Shown: one piece after another, positions 1-8,360 of the stretch
Layout of the letters: each line of letters opens with the position of its first letter
How positions within the stretch are numbered: position 1 is the first letter of the stretch
Assembly (NCBI RefSeq): GCF_008824185.1
Contig: NZ_CP044423.1
Location: 571,501-635,500 of the forward strand
DNA length: 64,000 nt
Source: Paracoccus pantotrophus
Lineage (GTDB): Bacteria; Pseudomonadota; Alphaproteobacteria; Rhodobacterales; Rhodobacteraceae
Reading direction: 5' to 3'
Made by a program: the position numbers and the translations under genes
Notes under the pieces: generated by a model
Told to the model about the DNA's origin: nothing
Databases searched by the model: none
Seen by the model: the letters and a program-made list of their open reading frames with translations, nothing else

Positions 1-1943
1 CAACGCCGGGCGTCACCCTGGGCGCGGGCGAGGGCGGCGTGCCGCAGGGCGTGCGCCCCTATATCCGCGGCTTCGAGGCCAGCCAGGACATGCTGGTCGA
101 CGGCATGCGCAACGCCTCGCGCACGCAATACGAGGCCTTCAACCTGGAATCGATCGAGATCAGCAAGGGTCCGGGCGGCGTCTATTCCGGCGCCGGTTCG
201 ACCGGCGGCACCATCAGCCTGAACAGCAAGACCCCGCAGCCGGGCGCCTTTGACGAGGTGGCGCTGTCCTATGGCACCGGCAACTATGTCCGCGGCACGC
301 TGGATTCGAACCGTGAATTCGGCGCGATCGGCCTGCGCCTGAACCTGATGGGGCAGCACGCCGACGATCTGGGCGGGCGCGACGGCGTCGAGTCCCGGCG
401 CTTCGGCGTGGCGCCCAGCATCAGCTATCGCCTGACCGACGACAGCAAGATCACCGCCGGGCTGTATTACTACAAGGACGAGGATACGCCCGATTACGGC
501 GTGCCGATGTCCAATGCGAGCACGCCGGCGGCATGGCGGCGTGGTTCGGGCACCAGCGTCGACCCGTTCCTGCCGGCCGATGTCGAGCCCGATACCTTCT
601 ACGGCCTGCACGCGCGCGATTTCCGCGATCTCGAATCCGCCTCGGGCTATGTGAAGTTCGAACATGCCTTCTCGGACAGCCTGCGGCTGACCACGGCCCT
701 GCGCAAGGCGCGCGACACCAACACCTATGTCGTGACCTCGCCGACCTCGGGCAGCGACGGGCTGGTGTCGCGCAGTTCCAAGGCTTCGGACCGGGTGAAC
801 GAGACCGTGTCGTTCAACGCCCAGCTTTCGGGCGAGGCACGGGCCTGGGGCGTCGAGCATCGCTTCGCGGTCGGGGTGGACATCGCCAATTCCCGCGCCG
901 CCACCCGCCGGCTGGCGGTGAACAATCCCGACCCGATGCCGACCTCGCCCTATGAGAATCCGAATCCCGGCGCGTTCTGGGGCGGCAGCATCGAGCGCGG
1001 CGGCGAGACCGGCTACAGCACCACCAAGTCGCGCGGCGTCTACGCGCTGGACACCATCACCTTCACCCCGCAATGGGAGGCGACGGTGGGGCTACGCTGG
1101 GACGATTACAGCGTCGACAGCGTCACCCATGCGACCGAGGATGATCCACGCGCGAGCAACGACAACGATTCCGATTTCCTGAACGGGATGCTGGGCGTGG
1201 TTTACAAGCCGGTGCCCAATGGCTCGATCTATGCCTCGGCCAGCACCTCCTCGAACCCGGCGGGCGAAGGCGCGGGCACCGGCGGCAGCAATGCCTCGGA
1301 CGATCTGGACAGCCTCGATCCCGAGCGCAGCGTGAATTACGAGATCGGCACGAAATGGCTGGTGCTGAACGATCAGCTTGAGCTGAGCGCGGCGCTGTTC
1401 AGGACCGAAAAGGACAATGCCCGCGTCACCAACGCCCTGGGCGAGACCGAAAATATCGGCAATACCACCGCCAAGGGCATCGAGCTGGGCTTTGCCGGCC
1501 AGCTCACCGAGCGCTGGGGCATCTGGGGCGGCTATGTCTATCAGGACGTCAAGCTGAAGGACGGCGGCTGGAGTACGCCGCGCGGCGGCGGCGATCCCTA
1601 TCCGAACCCCGCCACCGGCAAGCAGGTCGTGAAGATCCCGCGCAACAGTTTCTCGCTGTGGACGACCTATGACTACAGCCCGGAACTGACGCTGGGCGGC
1701 GGCGTGACCTATACCGGCAAGCGCATGGCCAGCTATTCGCAGAACGGCGATGCCGATGCCGGCCTGCCGTCAAGCTGGCGCACCGACCTGATGGCGGCCT
1801 ATCGGCTGAACGAGGCCACGGCGTTGCAGCTCAACATCAACAACGTCTTCGACCGCCAGATCTATACCGACTCGCATAGCGGGCAATTCGCCAATATCGA
1901 GCCGGGGCGGAATTTCGTGCTGACGCTGAAGCACGCGTTCTGA
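1..1943 (+). CDS. TonB-dependent siderophore receptor (Fiu/PiuA-like), 5' end missing
   Basis: Outer-membrane receptor that would import an Fe(III)-siderophore into the periplasm with TonB-ExbBD energy. The window opens inside the gene (codons start at base 3), so the signal peptide, TonB box and first part of the plug are absent; about 646 residues remain. The visible plug has RPYIRGFEASQDMLVDG and EISKGPGGVYSGAGSTGG, followed by a long beta-barrel ending in a C-terminal phenylalanine (LKHAF), the usual outer-membrane insertion signal. The next gene is a PiuC/YbiX hydroxylase, the partner found beside Fiu and PiuA, which supports a catecholate-type receptor. The exact ligand cannot be read from sequence. 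No Fur or Irr site is visible because the promoter lies outside the window. Confidence 0.9.
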   Translation, partial: TPGVTLGAGEGGVPQGVRPYIRGFEASQDMLVDGMRNASRTQYEAFNLESIEISKGPGGVYSGAGSTGGTISLNSKTPQPGAFDEVALSYGTGNYVRGTLDSNREFGAIGLRLNLMGQHADDLGGRDGVESRRFGVAPSISYRLTDDSKITAGLYYYKDEDTPDYGVPMSNASTPAAWRRGSGTSVDPFLPADVEPDTFYGLHARDFRDLESASGYVKFEHAFSDSLRLTTALRKARDTNTYVVTSPTSGSDGLVSRSSKASDRVNETVSFNAQLSGEARAWGVEHRFAVGVDIANSRAATRRLAVNNPDPMPTSPYENPNPGAFWGGSIERGGETGYSTTKSRGVYALDTITFTPQWEATVGLRWDDYSVDSVTHATEDDPRASNDNDSDFLNGMLGVVYKPVPNGSIYASASTSSNPAGEGAGTGGSNASDDLDSLDPERSVNYEIGTKWLVLNDQLELSAALFRTEKDNARVTNALGETENIGNTTAKGIELGFAGQLTERWGIWGGYVYQDVKLKDGGWSTPRGGGDPYPNPATGKQVVKIPRNSFSLWTTYDYSPELTLGGGVTYTGKRMASYSQNGDADAGLPSSWRTDLMAAYRLNEATALQLNINNVFDRQIYTDSHSGQFANIEPGRNFVLTLKHAF

Positions 1944-1964
1944 GGATCGCGTCGCCACCGCTTC

Positions 1965-1988
1965 GGGGACGGCTTTCGGGCCGTTCCC
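1965..1988 (+). terminator. hairpin after the siderophore receptor gene
   Basis: A 9-base stem (GGGGACGGC / GCCGTTCCC, one G-T pair) with a TTTCGG loop lies 22 bases after the receptor stop codon. It is followed by TCTCGCTCGC rather than a clean T tract, so it is a plausible but imperfect intrinsic terminator separating the receptor from the hydroxylase gene. Confidence 0.4.
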
Positions 1989-2092
1989 TCTCGCTCGCGC
2001 TGCGGGCATTCCCAAAATCCGACAAAAACGCTTAACTTTCTGCGGCCCCGGCCCTATCCTGCGCCCGCCGCATTCCACCGCAGGAGAATCCC

Positions 2093-2776
2093 ATGCTCGT
2101 CACCATTCCGGATCTGCTGACGCCCGAGGAGGTCGCCTATATCCGGCAGGTGCTGGAGGGTACCGACTGGGTCGACGGCCGCAGCACCGCCGGCGATCAG
2201 GCGGCCAAGGTCAAGCTGAACCTCCAGGTGCCGGTGGACAGCCCGGTGGCACGCGAACTCAGCGGCATCGTCATGCGGGCGCTGGGGCGCAGCCCGGTCT
2301 ATTCCTCGGCCGCGCTGCCCCTGCACGTGTTGCCGCCGATGTTCAACCGCTATGACGAGGGCATGACCTTCGGCGCCCATGTCGACGGCTCGATCCGGGT
2401 CGTGCCCGGCAGCGGCCAGCGCATCCGCACCGATGTCTCGACCACCGTCTTCCTGACCCCGCCCGCAGATTACGACGGCGGCGAGCTGGTCGTGCACGAC
2501 ACCTATGGCGAGCATCGCGTCAAGCTGCCGGCGGGTCATGCCGTGGTCTATCCCGCGACCTCGCTGCATTCGGTGACGCCGGTGACGCGCGGCTCGCGCT
2601 GGGCCTCGTTCTTCTGGGCGCAGTCGATGGTCAAGGACGACTGGAGGCGGCACATGCTCTATGACCTCGACCAGTCGATCATGCGCATCCGCGCGATGCT
2701 GCCTGACGACGATCCGGCGGTCACGGGCATCACCGCGCATTATCACAACATGATCCGCCACTGGTCCGAGATTTGA
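2093..2776 (+). CDS. piuC: Fe(II)/2-oxoglutarate PKHD-type hydroxylase (PiuC/YbiX family)
   Basis: Cytoplasmic non-haem iron dioxygenase of the family that accompanies catecholate-siderophore receptors; its substrate is unknown. At 227 residues it has the normal family length. The iron-binding triad is visible as H96-x-D98 (FGAHVDGS) and H159 (SLHSVTP), with R169 ten residues later as the 2-oxoglutarate contact. The ATG at 2093 is preceded by CAGGAG at good spacing. Its stop codon overlaps the TTG start of the next gene, so the two are probably co-translated. Placement directly behind the receptor matches fiu-ybiX and piuA-piuC gene order. Confidence 0.9.
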   Translation: MLVTIPDLLTPEEVAYIRQVLEGTDWVDGRSTAGDQAAKVKLNLQVPVDSPVARELSGIVMRALGRSPVYSSAALPLHVLPPMFNRYDEGMTFGAHVDGSIRVVPGSGQRIRTDVSTTVFLTPPADYDGGELVVHDTYGEHRVKLPAGHAVVYPATSLHSVTPVTRGSRWASFFWAQSMVKDDWRRHMLYDLDQSIMRIRAMLPDDDPAVTGITAHYHNMIRHWSEI

Positions 2777-3861
2777 CCCAGGCCATTCCCCCCGACGTGG
2801 TGGCGCTGGAGGATTACCAGCGCCTGGCCGCCGCCATCCTGCCCGTCCCGGCGCGGGCCTATGTCGATGGCGCCGGCGCGGACGGGCTGACGGCACAGGC
2901 CAACCTTGCCGCCTGGCGGGGGATCAGGCTGCAATCGCGCCTGCTTTGCGACATGCGGGGGGCGCATACCGGTCTGCGGCTTTTCGGCCTGGACCTGCCG
3001 CATCCCTTCCTGCTGGCGCCGGTGGCCTTTCACGGGCTCGCCCATGCCGAGGGGGAACATGCGACCGCCCTTGGCGCCGCGGCGACCGGCAGCCTGATGG
3101 TGGTCTCGACCCAGTCCGGCCTGCCGCTGGAGGAGATCGCGGCCCGCGCGCAGGGGCCCTTGTGGTTCCAGCTCTACATGCAGCCCGACCGGGCCGACAC
3201 GCTGGCGCTGGTCCGCCGGGCCGAGGCGGCGGGTTGTCGCGCGCTGGTCGTGACCGTGGATGCGCCGGTGAACGGCATCCGCAACACCGAAGCCCGCGCC
3301 GGCTTCGCCCTGCCCGAGGGGCTGCGGGCGGTCAACCTGGACGGCATGCGCCCGCCGCAGATCCGCAGCGAGCCGGGGCGGGCGGCGACCTTCCTGGGCC
3401 TGCTGGATCAGGCGCCGCGCTGGGAGGACATCGTCTGGCTGAAAGCGCAGACCCGGCTGCCGCTGCTGCTGAAAGGCATTATGTCGGCGCATGATGCCGG
3501 GCGTGCGGTCGCGGCCGGGGTGGACGGCGTGATCGTCTCGAACCACGGCGGGCGGGCGCTCGACACGCTGCCGGCGACGGCCGAGGCGCTGCCGGTGGTG
3601 GCCCGCCAGGTCGCCGGGCGCATCCCGGTGCTGTGCGACGGCGGCATCCGGCGCGGCACCGATGCGCTGAAGGCCCTGGCGATGGGCGCGGCGGCGGTGC
3701 TGGTCGGGCGGCCGCAGCTGCATGCGCTGGCGGTGGGCGGTGCGGCGGGGGTCGCGCATATGCTGACCATCCTGCGCGCCGAGCTTGAGGTCGCGATGGC
3801 GCTGACCGGGCGGCGCGACCTGGCCGGGATCGACGAAACCGTGCTTTGGCCTAGCCCCTGA
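2773..3861 (+). CDS. FMN-dependent alpha-hydroxy-acid oxidase/dehydrogenase
   Basis: A 362-residue TIM-barrel flavoenzyme of the lactate/glycolate oxidase family, which oxidises L-2-hydroxy acids to 2-oxo acids. Family landmarks are ARAYVDGAGADG near the N-terminus (FMN/substrate tyrosine region), QLYMQPDR, the catalytic-histidine motif IVSNHGGRALD, and the FMN phosphate loop CDGGIRRGTDALKALAMGA. Translation appears to start at TTG (2773-2775), which overlaps the TGA of the preceding hydroxylase gene. No better-placed ATG exists, so the start rests on this coupling. Whether it works with the hydroxylase (both handle oxo- or hydroxy-acids) is speculation. LldD-like dehydrogenase and oxidase activities cannot be told apart here. 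Confidence 0.85.
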   Translation: MTQAIPPDVVALEDYQRLAAAILPVPARAYVDGAGADGLTAQANLAAWRGIRLQSRLLCDMRGAHTGLRLFGLDLPHPFLLAPVAFHGLAHAEGEHATALGAAATGSLMVVSTQSGLPLEEIAARAQGPLWFQLYMQPDRADTLALVRRAEAAGCRALVVTVDAPVNGIRNTEARAGFALPEGLRAVNLDGMRPPQIRSEPGRAATFLGLLDQAPRWEDIVWLKAQTRLPLLLKGIMSAHDAGRAVAAGVDGVIVSNHGGRALDTLPATAEALPVVARQVAGRIPVLCDGGIRRGTDALKALAMGAAAVLVGRPQLHALAVGGAAGVAHMLTILRAELEVAMALTGRRDLAGIDETVLWPSP

Positions 3862-4681
3862 AGCTGCGCCACAGGCTCAGCGCCGCGTCGGACAGGTCGC
3901 CCAGCCGGGCCAGAACATGTTCGCGCGCCAGCCCCGGCGCGTCCTCGGCCTTCTCCAGCCGGCGCAGCAGCCGCAGCACCCGGCGCTTGTGGATGCCGGT
4001 CCAAAGCTGGACCGGATCGGCGACGAGCCCGGCAAAGGTCGTCAGGACCGAGGCGAGCATGGCCAGCACCGCCCCGGTCAGCACCAGGTCCACGCTGGAC
4101 AGCTCGCGCGGGAAGGCGCCGTACCACATGCGGCCGGCCCAGCTTCCCAGCGCAAAATCCTCGATCGCCTGCACCTGCGCTCGCAGATGTGCGACCGGCC
4201 CGGCCAGCGAGATCACGCTCGGCGTGGCGCGGTGGAACAGCAAGAGCCCCGAGGCCAGCACCAGGACCGAGGTGGTGATCTCGGATATCGCATTGCGGGT
4301 CTCGGCATAGTCCGAGGCGGCGCGGGCGACGCTTTGCGGCGCGGCCCCGGGCGCCAGCCCCTTTTCGGCCAGATCCTCGATGAAACGGGCCAGGTCCGCC
4401 TCGATCCGCTGCGCCACGTCGGATTTCAGGAAGATCTGCCGGCGCGACAGCCAGTCGCCCGCGCGCCGTAGCCCGATGCGGCGCAGAAGCGGCGCGGCCA
4501 GCCGCACCAGCAGGAACAGCGGCGACAGCATGACGTTCACCGGCGCGCGCAGCAGGTCGAGGCCAAGGGCGTGGCGATGCAGCGCCAGCGTGCCGCGCGG
4601 GCCATAGCGGGCGCGGACGAAGCGGCGGACCTCGGTCTCGCGCCGGGTCATCGGACGGGGGTCGGCGGGCTTTAGGGCCAT
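3851..4681 (-). CDS. conserved membrane protein of unknown function (possibly DUF6635)
   Basis: A 276-residue protein that I recognise only as a Rhodobacterales conserved type, possibly DUF6635. The N-terminus is basic (RRETEVRRFVRARYG). Three hydrophobic stretches suggest membrane association: around LLRAPVNVMLSPLFLLVRLA, SVLVLASGLLLF, and LTGAVLAMLASVLTTFAGLV. The start at 4681 is chosen because AAGGA lies about 8 bases upstream; an ATG 30 bases further in is possible. The 3' end overlaps the convergent hydroxy-acid oxidase gene by 11 bases. It follows the YeiH gene on the same strand with a 67-base gap. No function is assigned. Confidence 0.65.
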   Translation of the reverse strand: MALKPADPRPMTRRETEVRRFVRARYGPRGTLALHRHALGLDLLRAPVNVMLSPLFLLVRLAAPLLRRIGLRRAGDWLSRRQIFLKSDVAQRIEADLARFIEDLAEKGLAPGAAPQSVARAASDYAETRNAISEITTSVLVLASGLLLFHRATPSVISLAGPVAHLRAQVQAIEDFALGSWAGRMWYGAFPRELSSVDLVLTGAVLAMLASVLTTFAGLVADPVQLWTGIHKRRVLRLLRRLEKAEDAPGLAREHVLARLGDLSDAALSLWRSFRG

Positions 4682-4748
4682 GGGCGCGGTCCTTTGGCGG
4701 ATCGCGCCCAATCTAGGCATGGCGGCGGGGCGGCTCAATGCCGCGGGG

Positions 4749-5768
4749 TCACAGCAGCGCCACCAGCCCCAGCCCCAGGGTCGAGATGAACAGCCAGGCC
4801 AGCGCCCCGAGCGCCAGCGGCCGGATGCCCTTGGCGCGCAGCTTGCGGATGTCGGTCTCCAGCCCCATCGCCGCCAGCGCCATGGTCAGCAGGAAGGCGG
4901 TCAGCGCCACCACCTCGGCATGCAGCGGCTCGGGCAGGGGCAGGGCGCTGTTCAGCAGCACCACGGCGATGAAGCCCAGCACGAACCAGGGCGTCGGCGC
5001 CGCGCCATGCGCGGCCTTGCCGCCGCGGCGCGCCAGCGTGCCCAGCACCAGGATCAGCGGCGCCAGCAGCATCACCCGGCTCAGCTTGGCCACGGTCGCG
5101 GCCTGCCCGGCCTCGGCGCCGTGCTGGAAGCCGGCGCCGACGACCTGCGCCACCTCATGCACGGTCGCGCCGACCCAGATGCCGTAATGCGCAGGCCCCA
5201 TCGCCAGCATCTCGCCCAGCAGCGGCATGGCGATCATCGAGAGCGAGCCGAAGACCGTCACGCAGGCGATGGCATAGGCCACGTCCTCGTCCGTCCCGCG
5301 CGTGACCGTGTTCGTCGCGATCACCGCCGAGGCGCCGCAGACCGAGGTGCCGGCCGCGATCAGTTCCGCCAGCCGCGCCTCGACCCCCAGCGCCCGCCCG
5401 GCCCATCTGGTGAAGGCGAAGGTCGCGGCCAGCACCACCGCGATCACCGCCACCCCCGGCAGGCCCACGGCGCGCAATTGCTCCAGCGTCAGCTGGAAGC
5501 CCAGCAGCACGATGGCAAAGCGCAGCACGCGGCGCAGCGAAAAGCCGATGCCCGGCCGTGCCGCCCCGGGCGTGCCCACGAGGTTGCGCAGCGCCATGCC
5601 CAGCACCATGGCCACCACCAGCGGGCTGAGCGCCGGGATGCCCGAGAACCGATGCGCCGCCGTCGCCAGGACCGCGATGCCGAAGGTCAGTCCCAGCCCC
5701 GGCAGCGTGGCGCCCAGCCAGGCGGCGACGGCGGGGGATGTTGGCTGGTTCTGGTCGGTCGAGGACAT
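4749..5768 (-). CDS. YeiH-family inner-membrane putative sulfate exporter
   Basis: A 339-residue polytopic membrane protein of the YeiH/UPF0324 family, proposed to export sulfate or sulfite and often linked to sulfonate catabolism. Hydrophobic helices fill most of the chain. The family core GTSVCGASAVIATNTV is present in the middle, followed by DEDVAYAIACVTVFGSLSM. It is divergently transcribed from a LysR gene 102 bases away, the usual yeiH-yeiE layout, so that regulator probably controls it. Transport substrate is inferred from family only. Confidence 0.85.
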   Translation of the reverse strand: MSSTDQNQPTSPAVAAWLGATLPGLGLTFGIAVLATAAHRFSGIPALSPLVVAMVLGMALRNLVGTPGAARPGIGFSLRRVLRFAIVLLGFQLTLEQLRAVGLPGVAVIAVVLAATFAFTRWAGRALGVEARLAELIAAGTSVCGASAVIATNTVTRGTDEDVAYAIACVTVFGSLSMIAMPLLGEMLAMGPAHYGIWVGATVHEVAQVVGAGFQHGAEAGQAATVAKLSRVMLLAPLILVLGTLARRGGKAAHGAAPTPWFVLGFIAVVLLNSALPLPEPLHAEVVALTAFLLTMALAAMGLETDIRKLRAKGIRPLALGALAWLFISTLGLGLVALL

Positions 5769-5870
5769 GATCGCGCTTCCTTGCTGATGCAGCGGAACAT
5801 GGTCGCGGATCGCTGTTCAATCCATCGCATTATATTTGCCATATCGTTCGATTTTGCTTATCAATGGCGC

Positions 5871-6773
5871 ATGACGCTGGAACAGCTCCGCATCTTCCTG
5901 GCCGTGGCCGAGCGCCAGCACGTCACCCGCGCGGCCGAGGCGCTGAACCTGACGCAATCGGCGGTCAGCGCCGCCGTCTCGGCGCTGGAGGCGCGGCATG
6001 GCGTGCGCTTCTTCGATCGGGTGGGGCGGCGCATCCTGCTGACCGAGACCGGCGAGGCCTTCATGGCCGAGGCGCGCGCCGTGCTGGACCGCGCCGAGAC
6101 GGCCGAGATGGTGCTGGAGGATCTGGCGCGCGAGCCGCGCGGGCGGCTGCGGGTCCATGCCAGCCAGACCGTCGCGAGCTATTGGCTGCCGCCGCGGCTG
6201 GTGGCGTTGCACGAGATGCATCCGGACATCGAGCTGCGGCTGACCGTCAGCAACACCACCCAGGTCGCCGATGCGGTGCAGGAGGGCGGCGCCGACCTGG
6301 GGCTGGTCGAGGGCGCGGTGGCGCATGGCGATCTGCACCGGCAGGTGGTGGCGCGCGACCGGCTGGTTTTGGTCATGGCGACCGATCACCCCTGGGTCGG
6401 GCGCGAGGCGGTGCCCCCGGCCGAGCTTGCCACGCAGAGCTGGATCCTGCGCGAGCCGGGTTCGGGCACCCGGTCCGAGTTCGAGACCTGGCTGGCCGGG
6501 CAGGGGCTGTGCGTGGCCGCGCTGCCCCTGGCGCTGGAATTGCCCTCGAACGAGGCGGTGCTGAACGCGGTGGCCTCCAGCCAGTGCCTTGCGGCGCTGT
6601 CGCAGCGGGCGGTGGCGCGCCCGGCCGCCGCCGGCTGGATTCGCACCCTGCCGCTGCCGGGGGCCGAGCGGCCGTTCTCGCTGCTGACCAATCCGCGGCG
6701 TTATCGCACCCGGGCCCAGCAGGCGCTGATCGGGATCCTGACGGACGAGGGCTTTGCCGCCGGCCTTCCCTGA
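5871..6773 (+). CDS. LysR-family regulator, divergent from the YeiH exporter gene
   Basis: A 300-residue LysR regulator with an N-terminal winged helix (TLEQLRIFLAVAERQHVTRA, then LNLTQSAVSAAVSALE) and a C-terminal periplasmic-binding-like effector domain. It resembles YeiE/CysB-like regulators that sit opposite yeiH. The frame is open far upstream but only the ATG at 5871 gives the canonical LysR N-terminus. The intergenic region contains AT-rich half-sites (ATAT-N5-ATAT at 5832-5844) that could be its operator. The effector is unknown; a sulfur compound is the obvious guess from the neighbour. Confidence 0.85.
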   Translation: MTLEQLRIFLAVAERQHVTRAAEALNLTQSAVSAAVSALEARHGVRFFDRVGRRILLTETGEAFMAEARAVLDRAETAEMVLEDLAREPRGRLRVHASQTVASYWLPPRLVALHEMHPDIELRLTVSNTTQVADAVQEGGADLGLVEGAVAHGDLHRQVVARDRLVLVMATDHPWVGREAVPPAELATQSWILREPGSGTRSEFETWLAGQGLCVAALPLALELPSNEAVLNAVASSQCLAALSQRAVARPAAAGWIRTLPLPGAERPFSLLTNPRRYRTRAQQALIGILTDEGFAAGLP

Positions 6774-6781
6774 CGCGAAAT

Positions 6782-6813
6782 GGCCTGCGCCATCGGGAGG
6801 GAAGGCGCAGGCC
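6782..6813. terminator. strong hairpin between the LysR gene and dctA
   Basis: A perfect 10-base inverted repeat (GGCCTGCGCC / GGCGCAGGCC) with a 12-base loop lies 8 bases after the LysR stop. It is followed by GTCTTCTCGG. It sits between convergent genes, so it could end both transcripts, although neither side has a long T tract. Confidence 0.5.
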
Positions 6814-6879
6814 GTCTTCTCGGCGGGGCTGACCGGATCCGTCGCGCTGGGCCCGGCCAGCCCCGCGAGGCGACTTCGT

Positions 6880-8199
6880 TTAGCCGTGCTGGGGCTGCGA
6901 CATCGGCGCATCCTCGTCCAGCACGTCCAGGGTCGGCATGTCCTCGCCCTCGAGGATGCGGCGGGCGCGGTCGCGGTCGATATCCCCCACCCAGGAGGCG
7001 ACGACCACGGTGGCGACGCAATTGCCCAGGTAGTTCCCCAGGGCGCGGGCGATGCCCATGAACCAGTCGACCGACAGCACCAGCACCAGCCCGATGGCGG
7101 GGATGGCCGGGATCGCGGCCAGCGTCGCGGCCAGGATCACGATGGCCGAGCCCGGCACCCCATGCGCGCCCTTGGACGTCACCAGCGCCACGCCCAGGAT
7201 GGCCAGCAGGTCGGTGGTGGACAGCGGCGTGTTGGTCGCCTGGGCGATGAAGACCGCCGCCAGCGTCAGGTAGATCGAGAAGGCGTCGAGGTTGAAGGAA
7301 TAGCCTGTCGGCACCACCAGCCCCACGGTCGAGTCCTTGATACCCAGGTGTTCCAGCTTGCGCATGGTCTGGGGCAGCACGGCATCGCTGCTGGCCGTGC
7401 CGGCGACGATGCCGACCTCGGTGCGCAGGTAGCGCAGCAGCTTGAAGATGTTGAAGCCCGCCAGCCGCAGCACGAAGCCCAGGACCACAAAGACGAAGAC
7501 GGCGATGGTGACGTAGAACAGCCCGACCAGGTAGCCCAGCTGCGCCAGCGAGCCGATGCCGTATTGCCCGACGGTGAAGGCGATGGCGCCGAACACGCCC
7601 AGCGGCGCCAGCCGGACGATGAAATACATGATCTTGAAGGTGACGTCGCCCGTCAGCTCGATCATGTGCAGCAGCGGCTTGCCGCGCTCGCCCACCAGCG
7701 ACAGGGCGCAGCCGAACAGGATGGCGACCAGCAGCACCTGCAGGATGTCGCCCTGGGCGAAGCCGCTGATCATCGTGGTCGGGATCAGCTTCATCAGGAA
7801 GTCGACGGTGCCGCCGCTGGTGACTTCATGCGCGCGGTCCACATAGGCCGACAGCGCCGAGGCGTCGAGCTGGCTCACGTCGATGTTCATGCCATGGCCC
7901 GGCCCGAACAGATAGGCGACCGCGATGCCCAGGGCCAGCGCGATGGTGGTGATGATCTCGAAATAGATGATGGCGCGCACGCCGACCTTGCCGACCTTTT
8001 TCAGGTCGCCCGCGCCGGCGATGCCATGCACGACGACGCAGAACACGATAACGGGGATCAGCATCTTGATAAGCTTGATGAACCCGTCTCCCAGCGGCTT
8101 CATCTTGGCGGCGAACTCGGGCGCGAAGAAGCCGGCGACGATCCCCAGCACCAGCGCCACGCAGACCTGTCCAAACAAGGACCTGGACCAATTCGGCAT
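6880..8199 (-). CDS. dctA: C4-dicarboxylate:cation symporter DctA
   Basis: A 439-residue DAACS-family secondary transporter for succinate, fumarate and malate. Recognisable parts are WSRSLFGQVCVALVLGIVAG at the N-terminus, MLIPVIVFCVVVHGIAG, and the substrate-site hairpins around GTASSDAVLPQTMRKLE and VVPTGYSFNLDAFSIY, plus SKGAHGVPGSA. The start at 8199 is chosen for its GGAGGA ribosome site; the frame is open for 28 codons further upstream without a better site. A LysR gene is divergent, with a palindrome in the shared region. This resembles LysR control rather than the DctBD two-component control known in rhizobia. Confidence 0.9.
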   Translation of the reverse strand: MPNWSRSLFGQVCVALVLGIVAGFFAPEFAAKMKPLGDGFIKLIKMLIPVIVFCVVVHGIAGAGDLKKVGKVGVRAIIYFEIITTIALALGIAVAYLFGPGHGMNIDVSQLDASALSAYVDRAHEVTSGGTVDFLMKLIPTTMISGFAQGDILQVLLVAILFGCALSLVGERGKPLLHMIELTGDVTFKIMYFIVRLAPLGVFGAIAFTVGQYGIGSLAQLGYLVGLFYVTIAVFVFVVLGFVLRLAGFNIFKLLRYLRTEVGIVAGTASSDAVLPQTMRKLEHLGIKDSTVGLVVPTGYSFNLDAFSIYLTLAAVFIAQATNTPLSTTDLLAILGVALVTSKGAHGVPGSAIVILAATLAAIPAIPAIGLVLVLSVDWFMGIARALGNYLGNCVATVVVASWVGDIDRDRARRILEGEDMPTLDVLDEDAPMSQPQHG

Positions 8200-8326
8200 G
8201 TGTTTCCGTTCCTCCCTGTGACGGAAGGGGGGCCGCGATGCGGCGATGCGTCTCCTTGCGCATCGGCACATGGTCGCGGCCACCCCTCATTCCGAAGATT
8301 GTTGGCCAATGGCACATCCGTGTCTA

Positions 8327-8351
8327 ATATTGATTTGCCGTTGATCAATAT
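8327..8351. promoter_or_regulatory. perfect palindrome, probable LysR operator of the dctA region
   Basis: ATATTGAT at 8327-8334 and ATCAATAT at 8344-8351 form a perfect 8-base inverted repeat around 9 bases (TTGCCGTTG). It contains the T-N11-A pattern typical of LysR recognition sites. It ends 9 bases before the regulator's ATG and lies about 130 bases before dctA, which suits autorepression combined with activation of the divergent transporter. Confidence 0.6.
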
Positions 8352-8360
8352 GGTGACGAT

